Positions 44,416-52,749 are shown, numbered from the stretch's first letter. The stretch is 64,000 nt of DNA from Chloroflexota bacterium (GCA_003141955.1 PLOC01000111.1:621-64620); one strand, 5' to 3'. Numbers and translations: made by a program. The notes: generated by a model not told the origin, from the sequence alone.

Positions 44416-44457
44416 TGTCCAAGGAATCTCTTGACTGGGGCCTACATTCCTTGGACA
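44416..44457. promoter_or_regulatory. Perfect 12-bp inverted repeat: probable AbiEi operator
   Basis: TGTCCAAGGAAT at 44416-44427 and ATTCCTTGGACA at 44446-44457 are exact reverse complements with an 18-nt spacer. A TTGACT -35-like box (44431-44436) lies between the arms, and the second arm ends 8 nt before the abiEi ATG. AbiEi antitoxins are known to repress their own operon by binding inverted repeats at the promoter, which fits this position. Confidence 0.75.
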
Positions 44458-44465
44458 CTTGGTGC

Positions 44466-45302
44466 ATGGCGAACAAGAAGTACCTACAAGGCCGAGCGAC
44501 CGAGCTTGTCGCCCACTTTGCCGCTCTGACTCCGCCGGTATTCACCGTCTCGGAGGCAGCCGCATACCTTGGCCTCACGTCCCCTGCCGCGACGAGCATG
44601 CTCGGGGATCTCGTCTCCCGCGGCTGGATCGTCCGGCATCGAAGCGGCGTCTTTGAGATCGCTCCCCTGTGGGCCACCCCTGACGCCCCCTACCAACCCG
44701 ATCGCTTCGCTGCCCTTACCGAGTGGGTTCGTGAGCCGTATTACGTTGCCTTCCAGTCCGCCTGTGAGATCCGGGACTGGACTGAGCATCCCGTCCGAAA
44801 CAGGTTGTGGATTGCTGTCCCGCGGACCTACCGCTGGACTCCGACGACGGCTCGAGACCGGATCACGTTCGTCGAAATGGCGCCCAACCGCTTCACTTGG
44901 GGAATCACGAAGCATTGGGTGGGCGAACGAGCCGTGCCCATCAGCGACCCGGAGCGCACCATCCTCGACTGCCTGCACCTCCCTCGCCACGGCGGCGACA
45001 TCTCCGAGGTGGCGCGTGTCCTACGCCGGGCCTGGTCTGACCTCGACAATAGTCGACTCCTCGATCACGCCGATCTTCTGGGGATAGACGCCGTGCGCCG
45101 GCGCCTGGGATTCCTCATCGAAGTCCTGAACCTCCCGAACGGCGAGTCGGTTACCAGCGGCCTGCGCGAGCAGATGTCACACGCCCGTCGGTCGCCCGTT
45201 CTGCTCGACCCGGATCTCCCGGTGGATGGTCCGGTCGATCGCGCCTGGCGGGTCCGGGTCAACGTGGACAGGGTGGAGCTTGCGGAGGCAGGACAGACGT
45301 GA
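44466..45302 (+). CDS. abiEi: AbiEi-type antitoxin (type IV TA system)
   Basis: 278 residues from the ATG at 44466. The N-terminal winged helix (VFTVSEAAAYLGLTSPAATS, MLGDLVSRGWIVRHRSGVFE) is followed by the AbiEi central domain (EPYYVAFQSACEIRDWTEHP, NRLWIAVPRTYRW, KHWVGERAVPISDPERTILD) and a C-terminal helical region. AbiEi represses its own operon and counteracts the AbiEii toxin without binding it stably. The stop overlaps the toxin start by four bases. Confidence 0.9.
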   Translation: MANKKYLQGRATELVAHFAALTPPVFTVSEAAAYLGLTSPAATSMLGDLVSRGWIVRHRSGVFEIAPLWATPDAPYQPDRFAALTEWVREPYYVAFQSACEIRDWTEHPVRNRLWIAVPRTYRWTPTTARDRITFVEMAPNRFTWGITKHWVGERAVPISDPERTILDCLHLPRHGGDISEVARVLRRAWSDLDNSRLLDHADLLGIDAVRRRLGFLIEVLNLPNGESVTSGLREQMSHARRSPVLLDPDLPVDGPVDRAWRVRVNVDRVELAEAGQT

Positions 45303-46300
45303 TCGGACGGCCCGAGATCCAGCGCCTGGCGCAGGCCGGTGGCGTGGATGAACGCACTCAGGAGCGCGACTATCTCCTCACCTGGATGCTGGCTGCTCAC
45401 TCTGCGGCCAACTACGGGCTCGTCTTCAAGGGCGGCACCTGCCTCCGGCAGTGCTACTTTCGCGGCTACCGCTATTCCGAGGATCTGGACTTCACGCTCC
45501 CGGCGGGTTCAAGCGCGCCGCCGCTCATCGAGATCATTGGGTCGTGGTGCGCCTGGGTCAGCGAGAACTCGGGCATCCGCGCGACAGCGTCGCCCGATGA
45601 TCAGAGCCCAGACCAGAAAGGCTGGCTCTCGTTCCGAGGGCCCCTTGGAGCCCAGCGAGACAAGGCGGTCAAGGTCGATGTCGCATTCGACGAGCACATC
45701 GAGGACAAGGTGGTGTCCCGCCCGCTGCTGTCCGACTACACCGACATCGCCGACCAAGAGCACCCGGTCATGGCCTACTCCCTGGTGGAGATGTGGGCTG
45801 AGAAGACCAGGTCGCTGCTACAACGGGCCGAGCCGCGTGACCTCTACGACCTGGCAATGCTGGCAGCTCACGACAAGGGTCTTCCGGCAAGAGCCCACGG
45901 CGTGTATGTCCGAAAGGCGGAGCTCAAGAAGCTCGACCCCAACGCACTCGCCGAGCGGCTCGACCGACGAAAACCGGTGCTTGCGAAACTGGCTGGCGAG
46001 GAAGGATTCGAACCTTCAATCCCCTGTTCCAGAGACAGGTGCCTTACCGTTAGGCCACTCGCCAGCGAGGTGCCAGAGTTTACCGGATTCCCGCCGCGGG
46101 CGAGCGCAGGTTTGTCCCGAACCTGGTCCGGCTCGCACCATCGGCCGGCTCGTTGGACCGCCGATGGCGGCGATCCCGAACATTTGTTCCACTACCGCGC
46201 CGGCCTGTGGTATAGTTGTTCAACGGCACCAGGAAGGTGCCGAAACCAAGCGGCACACGACACTCCCTCTCACTGGTTCTCGGCGAGAAAGGTTCGCTGA
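45299..46300 (+). CDS. abiEii: AbiEii-type nucleotidyltransferase toxin with abnormal C-terminus
   Basis: The frame from GTG 45299 runs 333 codons. Residues 1-230 are a normal AbiEii nucleotidyltransferase: LVFKGGTCLRQCYFRGYRYS (motif I) with SEDLDFTL (catalytic Asp pair), KAVKVDVAFDEHI, and VEMWAEKTRSLLQRAEPRDL with YDLAML (motif IV). Family toxins block growth by adding nucleotides to RNA acceptors. From about codon 231 (45990) the frame runs antisense through a tRNA-Gln gene and then 230 nt of noncoding sequence, so the last 100 residues are not native. The toxin probably lost its C-terminal helices. Activity is uncertain. Confidence 0.82.
   Translation: MIGRPEIQRLAQAGGVDERTQERDYLLTWMLAAHSAANYGLVFKGGTCLRQCYFRGYRYSEDLDFTLPAGSSAPPLIEIIGSWCAWVSENSGIRATASPDDQSPDQKGWLSFRGPLGAQRDKAVKVDVAFDEHIEDKVVSRPLLSDYTDIADQEHPVMAYSLVEMWAEKTRSLLQRAEPRDLYDLAMLAAHDKGLPARAHGVYVRKAELKKLDPNALAERLDRRKPVLAKLAGEEGFEPSIPCSRDRCLTVRPLASEVPEFTGFPPRASAGLSRTWSGSHHRPARWTADGGDPEHLFHYRAGLWYSCSTAPGRCRNQAAHDTPSHWFSARKVR
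45990..46064 (-). tRNA. tRNA-Gln (anticodon CTG)
   Basis: Acceptor TGGCGAG/CTCGCCA, discriminator G and encoded CCA; D arm GGCCTAACGGTAAGGC; anticodon stem CCTGT/ACAGG with loop CTCTGGA, anticodon CTG (reads CAG); T arm GAAGGTTCGAATCCTTC. It lies antisense within the extended toxin frame and 700 nt from the cognate synthetase gene glnS. Confidence 0.93.
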
Positions 46301-46324
46301 GGCCGCACGAGAAGGAGTTTTTCT
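46211..46324 (+). promoter_or_regulatory. Promoter and structured leader of zinc-ribbon paralogue 2
   Basis: A good -10 box TATAGT (46211-46216) is followed by a leader of about 100 nt. The leader begins with a perfect 7-bp hairpin, CGGCACC-AGGAA-GGTGCCG (46224-46242), and ends with AGAAGGAG before the TTG start. The long structured leader suggests post-transcriptional control. No known riboswitch was recognised. Confidence 0.5.
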
Positions 46325-46669
46325 TTGTACGGACAAGACAAGACCCTGAGCTGCGCAGACTGCAACCAGGAATTCGTGTTCACCGCGAGCGAGCAGGCGT
46401 TCTTCGCCGAGCGGCAGTTCAGCGAGCCGCGACGCTGCCCGTCGTGCCGCGCAGCCCGCAAGGCATCGCGCGGAGACACCGGCGGCAGTGGTTACTCGGG
46501 CGGCGGCCGCTCCGGCGGCGGCTATTCGAGCGGCCCGCGCGAAATGTTCAGCGCAACGTGCTCGAGTTGCGGCCGTGAGGCCCAGGTTCCGTTCCGCCCC
46601 AGCGGCGCGAAGCCGGTCTACTGCAGCGACTGCTTCAGCAGCCAGCGAGCCTCGAGCAACCGCTACTAA
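46325..46669 (+). CDS. Small zinc-ribbon protein (paralogue 2)
   Basis: 114 residues from a TTG at 46325 with AGAAGGAG upstream. Cysteine groups: LSCADCNQEF, RRCPSCRAARKAS, CSSCGREAQVPF and VYCSDCF, with a Gly/Ser-rich spacer of about 30 residues in the middle. It is a clear paralogue of the 16021-16344 protein, with matching motifs in the same order. Strong promoter, long leader and its own terminator suggest a highly expressed single gene. Role unknown. Confidence 0.9.
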   Translation: MYGQDKTLSCADCNQEFVFTASEQAFFAERQFSEPRRCPSCRAARKASRGDTGGSGYSGGGRSGGGYSSGPREMFSATCSSCGREAQVPFRPSGAKPVYCSDCFSSQRASSNRY

Positions 46670-46690
46670 CCACCCGTAACCCTAGCGCGA

Positions 46691-46718
46691 AGGAGCCCGA
46701 TACCCTCGGGCTCCTTTT
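46691..46718 (+). terminator. Rho-independent terminator
   Basis: AGGAGCCCGA and TCGGGCTCCT form a perfect 10-bp stem with a 5-nt loop (TACCC), followed by TTT. It lies 22 nt after the zinc-ribbon gene and can also serve the convergent glnS gene. Confidence 0.9.
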
Positions 46719-46761
46719 GATTCCGCTCGATCGACCGGCGCCGGCGGCTCGACCCGCCCCT

Positions 46762-48483
46762 CTATCCCTGCTTGCCCTGCGCCTGGAGCTTGGCCCACGT
46801 GTCCTTGAGGGTGAGCGTGCGGTTGAACACGAGGTGACCGGGCGTCGAATCGGGGTCCGGAGAGAAGTAGCCGAGGCGCTCGAACTGCACGGTTTCGCCC
46901 ACCGGCACCTCTGCCAGGGTCGGCTCCACGAAGCAGCCCTGGAGCACTTTCTCGGAGTCGGGGTTCAGGTCGGCGAAGAGGTCGCCGTCGGCGCCCGGGT
47001 CGGGCCGCGTGAACAGGTGGTCGTACAGCCGCACTTCCGCGGGCATCGCGTGAGCGGCCGAGATCCAGTGGAGAGTGGCCTTGGGCCGGCGGCCGTCGGG
47101 GGCGTCGCCGCCCCGAGTGGCCGGGTCGTACGTGCAGCGCAGCTCGACGATCTCTCCGGCCGCGTCCTTCACGACCTCACGACATGTGACGAAGTACGCC
47201 GACCGCAGCCGCACCTCGCGGCCGGGCGCCAGGCGAAAGAACTTCGCCGGAGGCTCCTCCATGAAGTCCTCGCGCTCGATCCACAGCTCGCGCGTGAAGG
47301 GCACCTTGCGACTACCGGCCGACGGGTCCTCCGGGTTGTTGACGGCGTCCATCTCCTCGACCTGGCCCTCGGGGTAGTTCTCGATGACCACCTTGAGCGG
47401 CGCCAGGACCGCGAAGCGGCGGGAAGCCTTTCGATTGAGAACGTCGCGAATGACATGCTCGAGCAGGCCCACTTCCACGACGCTGTCGCTCTTGGCGACG
47501 CCGATCAGGGCCGCGAAGTCGCGTATGCCCTCGGCAGGGAAGCCGCGCCGACGCAGGCCCGAGATGGTAGGCATCCGTGGATCGTCCCAACCGCGCACGT
47601 GCCCCTCTTTGACAAGGGTCAGCAGAACGCGCTTCGAAAGGACCGTATATGTGATGTTGAGCCGCGCAAACTCGATCTGCCGGGGGCGTGACGGCACCGG
47701 CAGGTTGTCGATGAACCAGTCGTACAGGGGCCGGTGAATCTCGAATTCCAGGCTGCAAAGCGAGTGCGTGACCCCTTCGATGGCGTCGGACTGGCCATGC
47801 GCGAAGTCGTACATGGGGTAGACGCACCACTTGTCACCGGTGCGCGGATGCTCGGCGTGGAGGATCCGGTAGAGCGCCGGGTCGCGCATGTTCATGTTCG
47901 GAGAGGCCATGTCGATCTTCGCCCGCAGCACCCGCGCACCGTTGGGGAATTCGCCTTTGCGCATCCGATCGAAGAGATCGAGGTTCTCCTCGATCGACCG
48001 GTCGCGCCAGGGGCTGTTCTTGCCGGGCTCGGTTAGCGTGCCGCGGTGCTCGCGGATCTGGTCGGCCGTGAGGTCGTCCACGTAGGCCTTGCCAGCCTTG
48101 ATCAGATAGACAGCCCACTCGTACAGCTGCTCGAAGTAGCTGGACGCGTAGTAAAGGTGCTCGCCCCAATCAAACCCCAGCCAGTGAATGTCCTCCTGGA
48201 TGCAGTCGATGTACTCCTGCTCTTCCTTGGTGGGATTCGTGTCGTCGAAGCGCAGGTTGCAGCGGCCGCCGAAGTCACGCGCGACGCCAAAGTCGATGCA
48301 AATTGCCTTGGCGTGGCCGATGTGCAGATAGCCGTTCGGCTCCGGCGGGAAGCGGGTGACGATCGTCTGGTGTTTGCCGTCCCGCAGGTCGGCGGCCACG
48401 ATCTCACGGATGAAATCGCCTCGTTCCGGCGAGGGTGTTGCCTGGATGCTCACGGTGGCGGCGGCTCCCGGCTCGTGGCTCAT
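46762..48483 (-). CDS. glnS: Glutaminyl-tRNA synthetase
   Basis: 573 residues, normal bacterial GlnRS length. Class I signatures: [18 protein letters not shown] near residue 43-60 (HIGH), [11 protein letters not shown], and [10 protein letters not shown] near 280 (the KMSKS equivalent, here VLSKR as usual for GlnRS). The C-terminal two-barrel anticodon-binding region follows ([28 protein letters not shown]). It charges tRNA-Gln directly, so this organism need not rely on GatCAB for glutamine. The start is weakly supported; a GTG 10 codons downstream is an alternative. Confidence 0.96.
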   Translation of the reverse strand: MSHEPGAAATVSIQATPSPERGDFIREIVAADLRDGKHQTIVTRFPPEPNGYLHIGHAKAICIDFGVARDFGGRCNLRFDDTNPTKEEQEYIDCIQEDIHWLGFDWGEHLYYASSYFEQLYEWAVYLIKAGKAYVDDLTADQIREHRGTLTEPGKNSPWRDRSIEENLDLFDRMRKGEFPNGARVLRAKIDMASPNMNMRDPALYRILHAEHPRTGDKWCVYPMYDFAHGQSDAIEGVTHSLCSLEFEIHRPLYDWFIDNLPVPSRPRQIEFARLNITYTVLSKRVLLTLVKEGHVRGWDDPRMPTISGLRRRGFPAEGIRDFAALIGVAKSDSVVEVGLLEHVIRDVLNRKASRRFAVLAPLKVVIENYPEGQVEEMDAVNNPEDPSAGSRKVPFTRELWIEREDFMEEPPAKFFRLAPGREVRLRSAYFVTCREVVKDAAGEIVELRCTYDPATRGGDAPDGRRPKATLHWISAAHAMPAEVRLYDHLFTRPDPGADGDLFADLNPDSEKVLQGCFVEPTLAEVPVGETVQFERLGYFSPDPDSTPGHLVFNRTLTLKDTWAKLQAQGKQG

Positions 48484-48585
48484 GGAGCCGCGGCTCTGCG
48501 TGGTAAGTGGGTTAGGCCACGACTGTACCTGATTTCGAGGCGGGCGCCGCGCCGGGGCGCTGTTGGCGGTGCGGAACCCGCTCCC

Positions 48586-49989
48586 CTACCCGACCGCCTT
48601 GCCGACGAGTGTGCCGAGGCCGAACGTGACCGCCGCGGCGACCATGCCCAGCAGAACCTGGCGGCCGCCGGTCTTCAGCACGCTCGAGCCAGTGACGATG
48701 GTGATCGCGGCACCGACGAGCATCAGCGCGACGGCGCTGACGACGATCGAGGCCACGACGGCCGTCAACCCCGAGGCGAAGATGAACGGCGAGACGGGCA
48801 CGATCGCGCCCAGCGCGAAGAGGAAGAACGACGTCGCCGCCGCGACCCAGGCGGATCCGCCGAGCTCTTCGGGGTCGATGCCCAGCTCCTCGCGCGCCAG
48901 CGTGTCCACGGCGTGGCCGAGCTCGCCACCGACGATCGACTTCGACATCAGCCGCGCCTGCTCGGCGCTGAGGCCCTTGGCCTGGTATATGAGCGTCAGC
49001 TCCTCCTCTTCCTCGTCGGGGACCTGGAGGAGCTCGTCGCGCTCGACCTTGACCTGGTGGGCGTACAGCTCGCGGGCGCTCTGGACGGAAAGCCACTCCC
49101 CGATCGCCATCGACGAAGCGCCGGCCAGCAACCCGGCAAGGCCGGCAACGAGAACGGCGTGGCCGCCGCCTGAGGCGCCGGCGACGCCCATCGAGAGGCT
49201 CAGGTTGGAGACGAGCCCGTCGTTCGCGCCCAGGACGGCCGCGCGCAGCTGGTTGCCACCGCTGCCGCGGTGGCGGCCCTCGATCCGGGCGATGGCGCCG
49301 CCCTCGACGCCGCGACCGCCGGCCAGCTCGCGGAAGAGGCGGGCGTGGGAGCGCTCGTCGCCGGGCATCCGCGCCAGCGCTTCGGGCTGGTCGTCGTACA
49401 TCGCCTGGTCGGAGGCCTCGCGCTCGGCGATGGTGGGCACCACCAGCCCGGGCCCGAAATGGCGCGCCACGAACATCAGGGCTCGGGCCCGCCAGGCCGG
49501 ATGCATCCGGCTCGTGTCGACGCCGGCCGCTTCCAGGTGCTTGCGCCAGACGCCTGCGTGGACGCCCTCGATCTCGACCATTCGGCCGTAGAAATCCTTG
49601 AGCGTCTGGCTCGTCTCTTCCTTGGCCAGCAGGGTGTAGAGCGCGACGGCGTCGATCTCGCCCTGGAGATTCTCGCGGTAGCGGGCGACGTCGGTCGTGG
49701 CGACCGCCTCGGGTGACTTCGGCGGCTCAGGTGACTTCGACGGCTCAGGTGACTTCGGCGGCGCGACCGGCTTCGGCGCCTCGCGTGGCTTCGACGGCTT
49801 CGGCGGCGCGACCGGCTTCGGCGGCTTAGGCAGCGCGGCCGGCTTCGGCGGCGCGGGCGGCAGCTCGCGGGCGGCAGGCGCCGGGGGCGCCCCGACCGCG
49901 TACTTCTCCCTGGCCTTCGACTTCTCCCTGGCCTTCGACTTCTCCCTGGCCTTCGACTTGGCTGGCTTCGTCTTCTTCCGAGCGCTCAT
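48586..49989 (-). CDS. Ferritin-like domain plus VIT1/CCC1 iron/manganese transporter
   Basis: 467 residues in three parts. Residues 1-97 are Lys/Pro/Ala-rich and repetitive (three KSKARE units, then many PPKPxxP units). Residues 98-230 are a rubrerythrin-like helical domain with carboxylate/His motifs (YRENLQGEIDAVALYTLLAK, EGVHAGVWRKHLE, GDERSHARLFRELAG). Residues 245-467 are the VIT1/CCC1 transporter (LRAAVLGANDGLVSNLSLSM, AGASSMAIGEWLSV, five hydrophobic segments). This matches MbfA-type membrane ferritin-like exporters, which export Fe2+ or Mn2+. It lies 102 nt upstream of glnS on the same strand. Confidence 0.92.
   Translation of the reverse strand: MSARKKTKPAKSKAREKSKAREKSKAREKYAVGAPPAPAARELPPAPPKPAALPKPPKPVAPPKPSKPREAPKPVAPPKSPEPSKSPEPPKSPEAVATTDVARYRENLQGEIDAVALYTLLAKEETSQTLKDFYGRMVEIEGVHAGVWRKHLEAAGVDTSRMHPAWRARALMFVARHFGPGLVVPTIAEREASDQAMYDDQPEALARMPGDERSHARLFRELAGGRGVEGGAIARIEGRHRGSGGNQLRAAVLGANDGLVSNLSLSMGVAGASGGGHAVLVAGLAGLLAGASSMAIGEWLSVQSARELYAHQVKVERDELLQVPDEEEEELTLIYQAKGLSAEQARLMSKSIVGGELGHAVDTLAREELGIDPEELGGSAWVAAATSFFLFALGAIVPVSPFIFASGLTAVVASIVVSAVALMLVGAAITIVTGSSVLKTGGRQVLLGMVAAAVTFGLGTLVGKAVG
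49907..49962. repeat. 18-nt tandem repeat, three copies
   Basis: CTTCTCCCTGGCCTTCGA is repeated exactly three times inside the 5' end of the VIT gene, coding the KSKARE repeats of its basic N-terminus. Confidence 0.9.
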
Positions 49990-50079
49990 GAGCGTAGTGT
50001 CGCCGGTCTCAGCGGAGAGGACAACGCCAGATTGTGGCAGGAGTCGCCGGACGCGCGGGCGCCCCGCTGTCGCCGGGAA

Positions 50080-50697
50080 CTAGCCGCGCTTGCCGATCAG
50101 GTCGCCCGCCGGATGAGGGGCGCTCGGGCCCGGAGTCCGGGCGGCGGGCACCCAGGCCCGGAACCGGTCGCCCAGCTTGGACCGCCGGTCGGAGCCCCAG
50201 ACGAAGACATCCGCTCCGCCGCCGTACGGGCAGAAGGCGTCGCCGGTGGCAGGAGCGAAGAGGGCCACCCTCCCGACTCGATCTCGAGCCACGGCGAGCC
50301 ACACGCGGTCCAGGAGTCCTCGCTGCCAGCTCAAGGTCGTGGCCACGAACTCGGCCCTGCTGGAGCCCGGGAGGTAGTCGCGCAGGCTCTCGATCCAGGC
50401 CGGCGGCGGTTCGATCGGCGTCGCCCCGATGGCCCGGAGTTCGCCGGTTGCCTCGTGCTGCGGGTCGAGATGGATCGCCAGAATCAGGACCGTGGTGCCG
50501 GTGAAGAGCGCACTGGCGACGGCGTCGAAGCGCGATGCAGTTCGCTCGTCCTCCTCACGCGTGGCCGACCCCGCGCTGTCGCGCAGGTAGTGGACGCGCG
50601 TCCAGACGGCCTCGTGCGTGAAACGCAGCATGAAGCCAACGGGCGGTTGGCCCGAGTACTGCGCCTGCCACGCCTCGACCGCCTCGTGGACGTCCAT
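50080..50697 (-). CDS. Hypothetical protein, possibly DUF3885-like
   Basis: 205 residues. The N-terminal half contains VHEAVEAWQAQYSG, FTHEAVWTRVHYL and VLILAIHLDP; the second half contains FVATTLSWQRGLLDRVWLAV and CPYGGGADVFVWGSDRRSKL. The last block, with DRFRAWVP following, recalls the C-terminal end of DUF3885 proteins. I cannot be sure of that. The tail is Pro-rich. No enzyme motif visible. Confidence 0.65.
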   Translation of the reverse strand: MDVHEAVEAWQAQYSGQPPVGFMLRFTHEAVWTRVHYLRDSAGSATREEDERTASRFDAVASALFTGTTVLILAIHLDPQHEATGELRAIGATPIEPPPAWIESLRDYLPGSSRAEFVATTLSWQRGLLDRVWLAVARDRVGRVALFAPATGDAFCPYGGGADVFVWGSDRRSKLGDRFRAWVPAARTPGPSAPHPAGDLIGKRG

Positions 50698-50884
50698 TGC
50701 GTCAGATCGACCCCGCTAAGTCGGCATGACCGGTCGCTACGCCGGAGCGCTCCCGGAAACGGGCATCGACCACTCCACCTGGTGCGTACGCCGAATGCAG
50801 GAGCCGAGCGTGGACATACCGTACCCGTTCACGGGCTCGCAGACAACAGGATTCCGGTGCGGCGGAGCAACCGGGCGGGCGCAG

Positions 50885-51235
50885 CTACGACGCCAGGGCG
50901 GGGCGCACGTCCGCGGTCGGCCCCGCGTCGGCAAGCGGGTCGACGACCTCGTAGTGCTGGATGTCGAAATAGGCAAAGACCTCGGGTGCGTCGCCGGCGA
51001 TGACGGGGGCATTCACGAGGTCGACGCCGCCGACCCAGTCATACACGGCCGTGAGGTCGCTCCAGACGCTCAGAAAGACGATCTCCTCGGAGCCGTCCCT
51101 GTGAGACTGGCGACCGATCTCGGCGAAGGAGCAGCCGTTATGACTTCGTGTCCGCTCCAGGGCCAGAGCGGACTGTTCTCGGAAGAGGCTGATGGCGTCG
51201 GCCTTGACGCGGCCTTGAAGCAGTCGAACGATCAA
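50885..51235 (-). CDS. Antibiotic biosynthesis monooxygenase (ABM)-like protein
   Basis: 116 residues from a TTG at 51235 with GAGGATGAAGC upstream. It looks like a dimeric alpha/beta barrel: MIVRLLQGRVKADAISLFRE, GCSFAEIGRQSHRDGSEEIV, FLSVWSDLTAVYDWVG, ending in VFAYFDIQHYEVVD. Family members include small monooxygenases and haem-degrading enzymes. No family-defining catalytic residue is clear here. Confidence 0.7.
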   Translation of the reverse strand: MIVRLLQGRVKADAISLFREQSALALERTRSHNGCSFAEIGRQSHRDGSEEIVFLSVWSDLTAVYDWVGGVDLVNAPVIAGDAPEVFAYFDIQHYEVVDPLADAGPTADVRPALAS

Positions 51236-51549
51236 GCTTCATCCTCGCGCGATCCTTCCCTCCCACCTGTCGATTGTCGGGAGCGCCCGGCCGTTAGGCA
51301 ATACCAGGCGCATAACAACGCGGCCCCAAGCCGTCGCCGATGCATCAAAGTGGTCGATCGACACACCAGACGGGGGGAATCCAGCGCGAGCCGGTCGAAG
51401 CCGCCTCGCTGGCTGGCGAATGGTGATTGAACCCGGCTGACGGCCATCATGGCCTTACACCGCGCTTACGTAAGTCTCGTACAGGTCGAAGACGGCGCCC
51501 CGAGGATCTCCTCGTCAGCTCGACAGAGTCCGACTAGGAGACCAGCCAG
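51236..51549. other. Divergent intergenic region
   Basis: 314 nt. It contains a palindrome GGCCATCATGGCC (near 51443-51455). No gene or convincing promoter boxes seen. Confidence 0.4.
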
Positions 51550-51882
51550 GTGAACCGTCAAACCAGCTCAGCCGCCAGGCTCGCCAGCACGCTCCTGATC
51601 GTCGGCATGGTCGCGGTCGCCTGCGGCCGCAGCAATGCCACCCAGGGAACGCAGCCGGCCACCCAGGGTCCAACGGCAGCCGCCAGCGCCCTGGCGGCGA
51701 CGTCCGACGCCCCGGCATCGCCGGCCGCCTCGGGCTCAGCGACACCGGCCTCGGCGGCTCCGGCCGCCACCTACTCGCCCCCCGCCATAGCCAACGATCC
51801 CGTCACCGGTGAGATCCAGTCGATCGACCAGCTCCTCAAGGGCATCGACGGCTCGCTCTCCGGCACCAACGGCGGCGAATAG
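51550..51882 (+). CDS. Small lipoprotein, Ala/Ser/Thr-rich
   Basis: 110 residues from a GTG at 51550 (AGGAGACC upstream). The signal peptide ends in MVAVACGR, with the lipobox cysteine near residue 25. The next 50 residues are an Ala/Ser/Thr/Pro linker. The small C-terminal part (GEIQSIDQLLKGIDGSLSG) is the only ordered-looking segment. It is probably membrane-anchored on the outside. It precedes a secreted protein gene by 27 nt, likely one operon. Confidence 0.7.
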   Translation: MNRQTSSAARLASTLLIVGMVAVACGRSNATQGTQPATQGPTAAASALAATSDAPASPAASGSATPASAAPAATYSPPAIANDPVTGEIQSIDQLLKGIDGSLSGTNGGE

Positions 51883-51909
51883 CCGGCCGGACCCAGACAG
51901 GAGAACACC

Positions 51910-52674
51910 ATGAAGACACGCACCCGCACCATCCTCGCCGGCCTCGCGGTCGCCGCACTGCTCGTCGTCACGTCCGCGGCCGTCGCGTCGGCCGCCTCCC
52001 CGGTCATCGCGGGCGGCCCCGCCGGGACGGGCGTCTGCGCCACGGAGGCCGCCGCCGTCAGGGCCGGGGTCTCGATCGATACCCTGCGCGCCTTCGGCGA
52101 CTGCGAGATCGCCCGCCGCTTTACGACCCTCGGCGCCCTGGCCTCGAAGATCTCGGGCTCCAAGGCCCTGACCAGCTCCGACGCCGCCGCACTATCCGGC
52201 GAAGTCTCCTCGACGAAGAGCGGCCTCACCGGCCTCAAGGCTCAGATCGACGCCGAGACCTCGCTGCCCGCCCTCAAGTCCGAGATTCGCCAGATCGCGA
52301 CCGCGTATCGGGTCTACCTGCTAGTCGTCCCGCAGGTGAACCTGGTGAACGGCGCGGACACTGTCCAGCTCGCCCAGACGGCGTTCAACCAGGTCTCGAC
52401 CAACCTCACCGCCCGCATCGCCGCCGCCAAGGCCGCGGGCAAGGACACCACCGCGGCCCAGGCCGACCTCGACGCCATGAACGCCGCGGTGACGCAGGCC
52501 GTCGGTCTGGCCGGGCCGCTACCGGCAGCGCTCCTGCCGCTGACCCCCGCCCAGTACAACGCGGGCACGGCCGGCCCCGTGCTCAAGAACGCGCGAGCGG
52601 CCCTGGTCCAGGCCCGCGGCCTGCTCCAGTCGGCCCGCCAGGATGCCGTCGCCTGCCGCGACGCACTCAAGTAG
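51910..52674 (+). CDS. Secreted helical hypothetical protein
   Basis: 254 residues with a classical signal peptide (TILAGLAVAALLVVTSAAVA, cleavage near ASA). The mature part is Ala-rich and almost wholly helical, with three cysteines (GVCATE, FGDCEIARR, and DAVACRDALK at the end) that could form disulfides. No domain recognised. It ends just before a strong bidirectional terminator. Probably co-exported with the upstream lipoprotein. Confidence 0.75.
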   Translation: MKTRTRTILAGLAVAALLVVTSAAVASAASPVIAGGPAGTGVCATEAAAVRAGVSIDTLRAFGDCEIARRFTTLGALASKISGSKALTSSDAAALSGEVSSTKSGLTGLKAQIDAETSLPALKSEIRQIATAYRVYLLVVPQVNLVNGADTVQLAQTAFNQVSTNLTARIAAAKAAGKDTTAAQADLDAMNAAVTQAVGLAGPLPAALLPLTPAQYNAGTAGPVLKNARAALVQARGLLQSARQDAVACRDALK

Positions 52675-52708
52675 CGCACCGCTCACCGCTCCATCGCGGC
52701 CCCGAACA

Positions 52709-52749
52709 GCGCGGCCCTCGACCTCTAAAGTCGGGGGCCGCGCTTCTCT
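52709..52749. terminator. Bidirectional rho-independent terminator
   Basis: A 14-bp stem (GCGCGGCCCTCGAC with GTCGGGGGCCGCGC, one G-T pair) around CTCTAAA, followed by TTCTCT. It lies between convergent genes ending at 52674 and 52748. Confidence 0.85.

Noticed and set aside
45339-46349. 336-codon frame overlapping AbiEii
   Set aside because: Shadow of abiEii in another frame: Arg/Ser-rich and without motifs.
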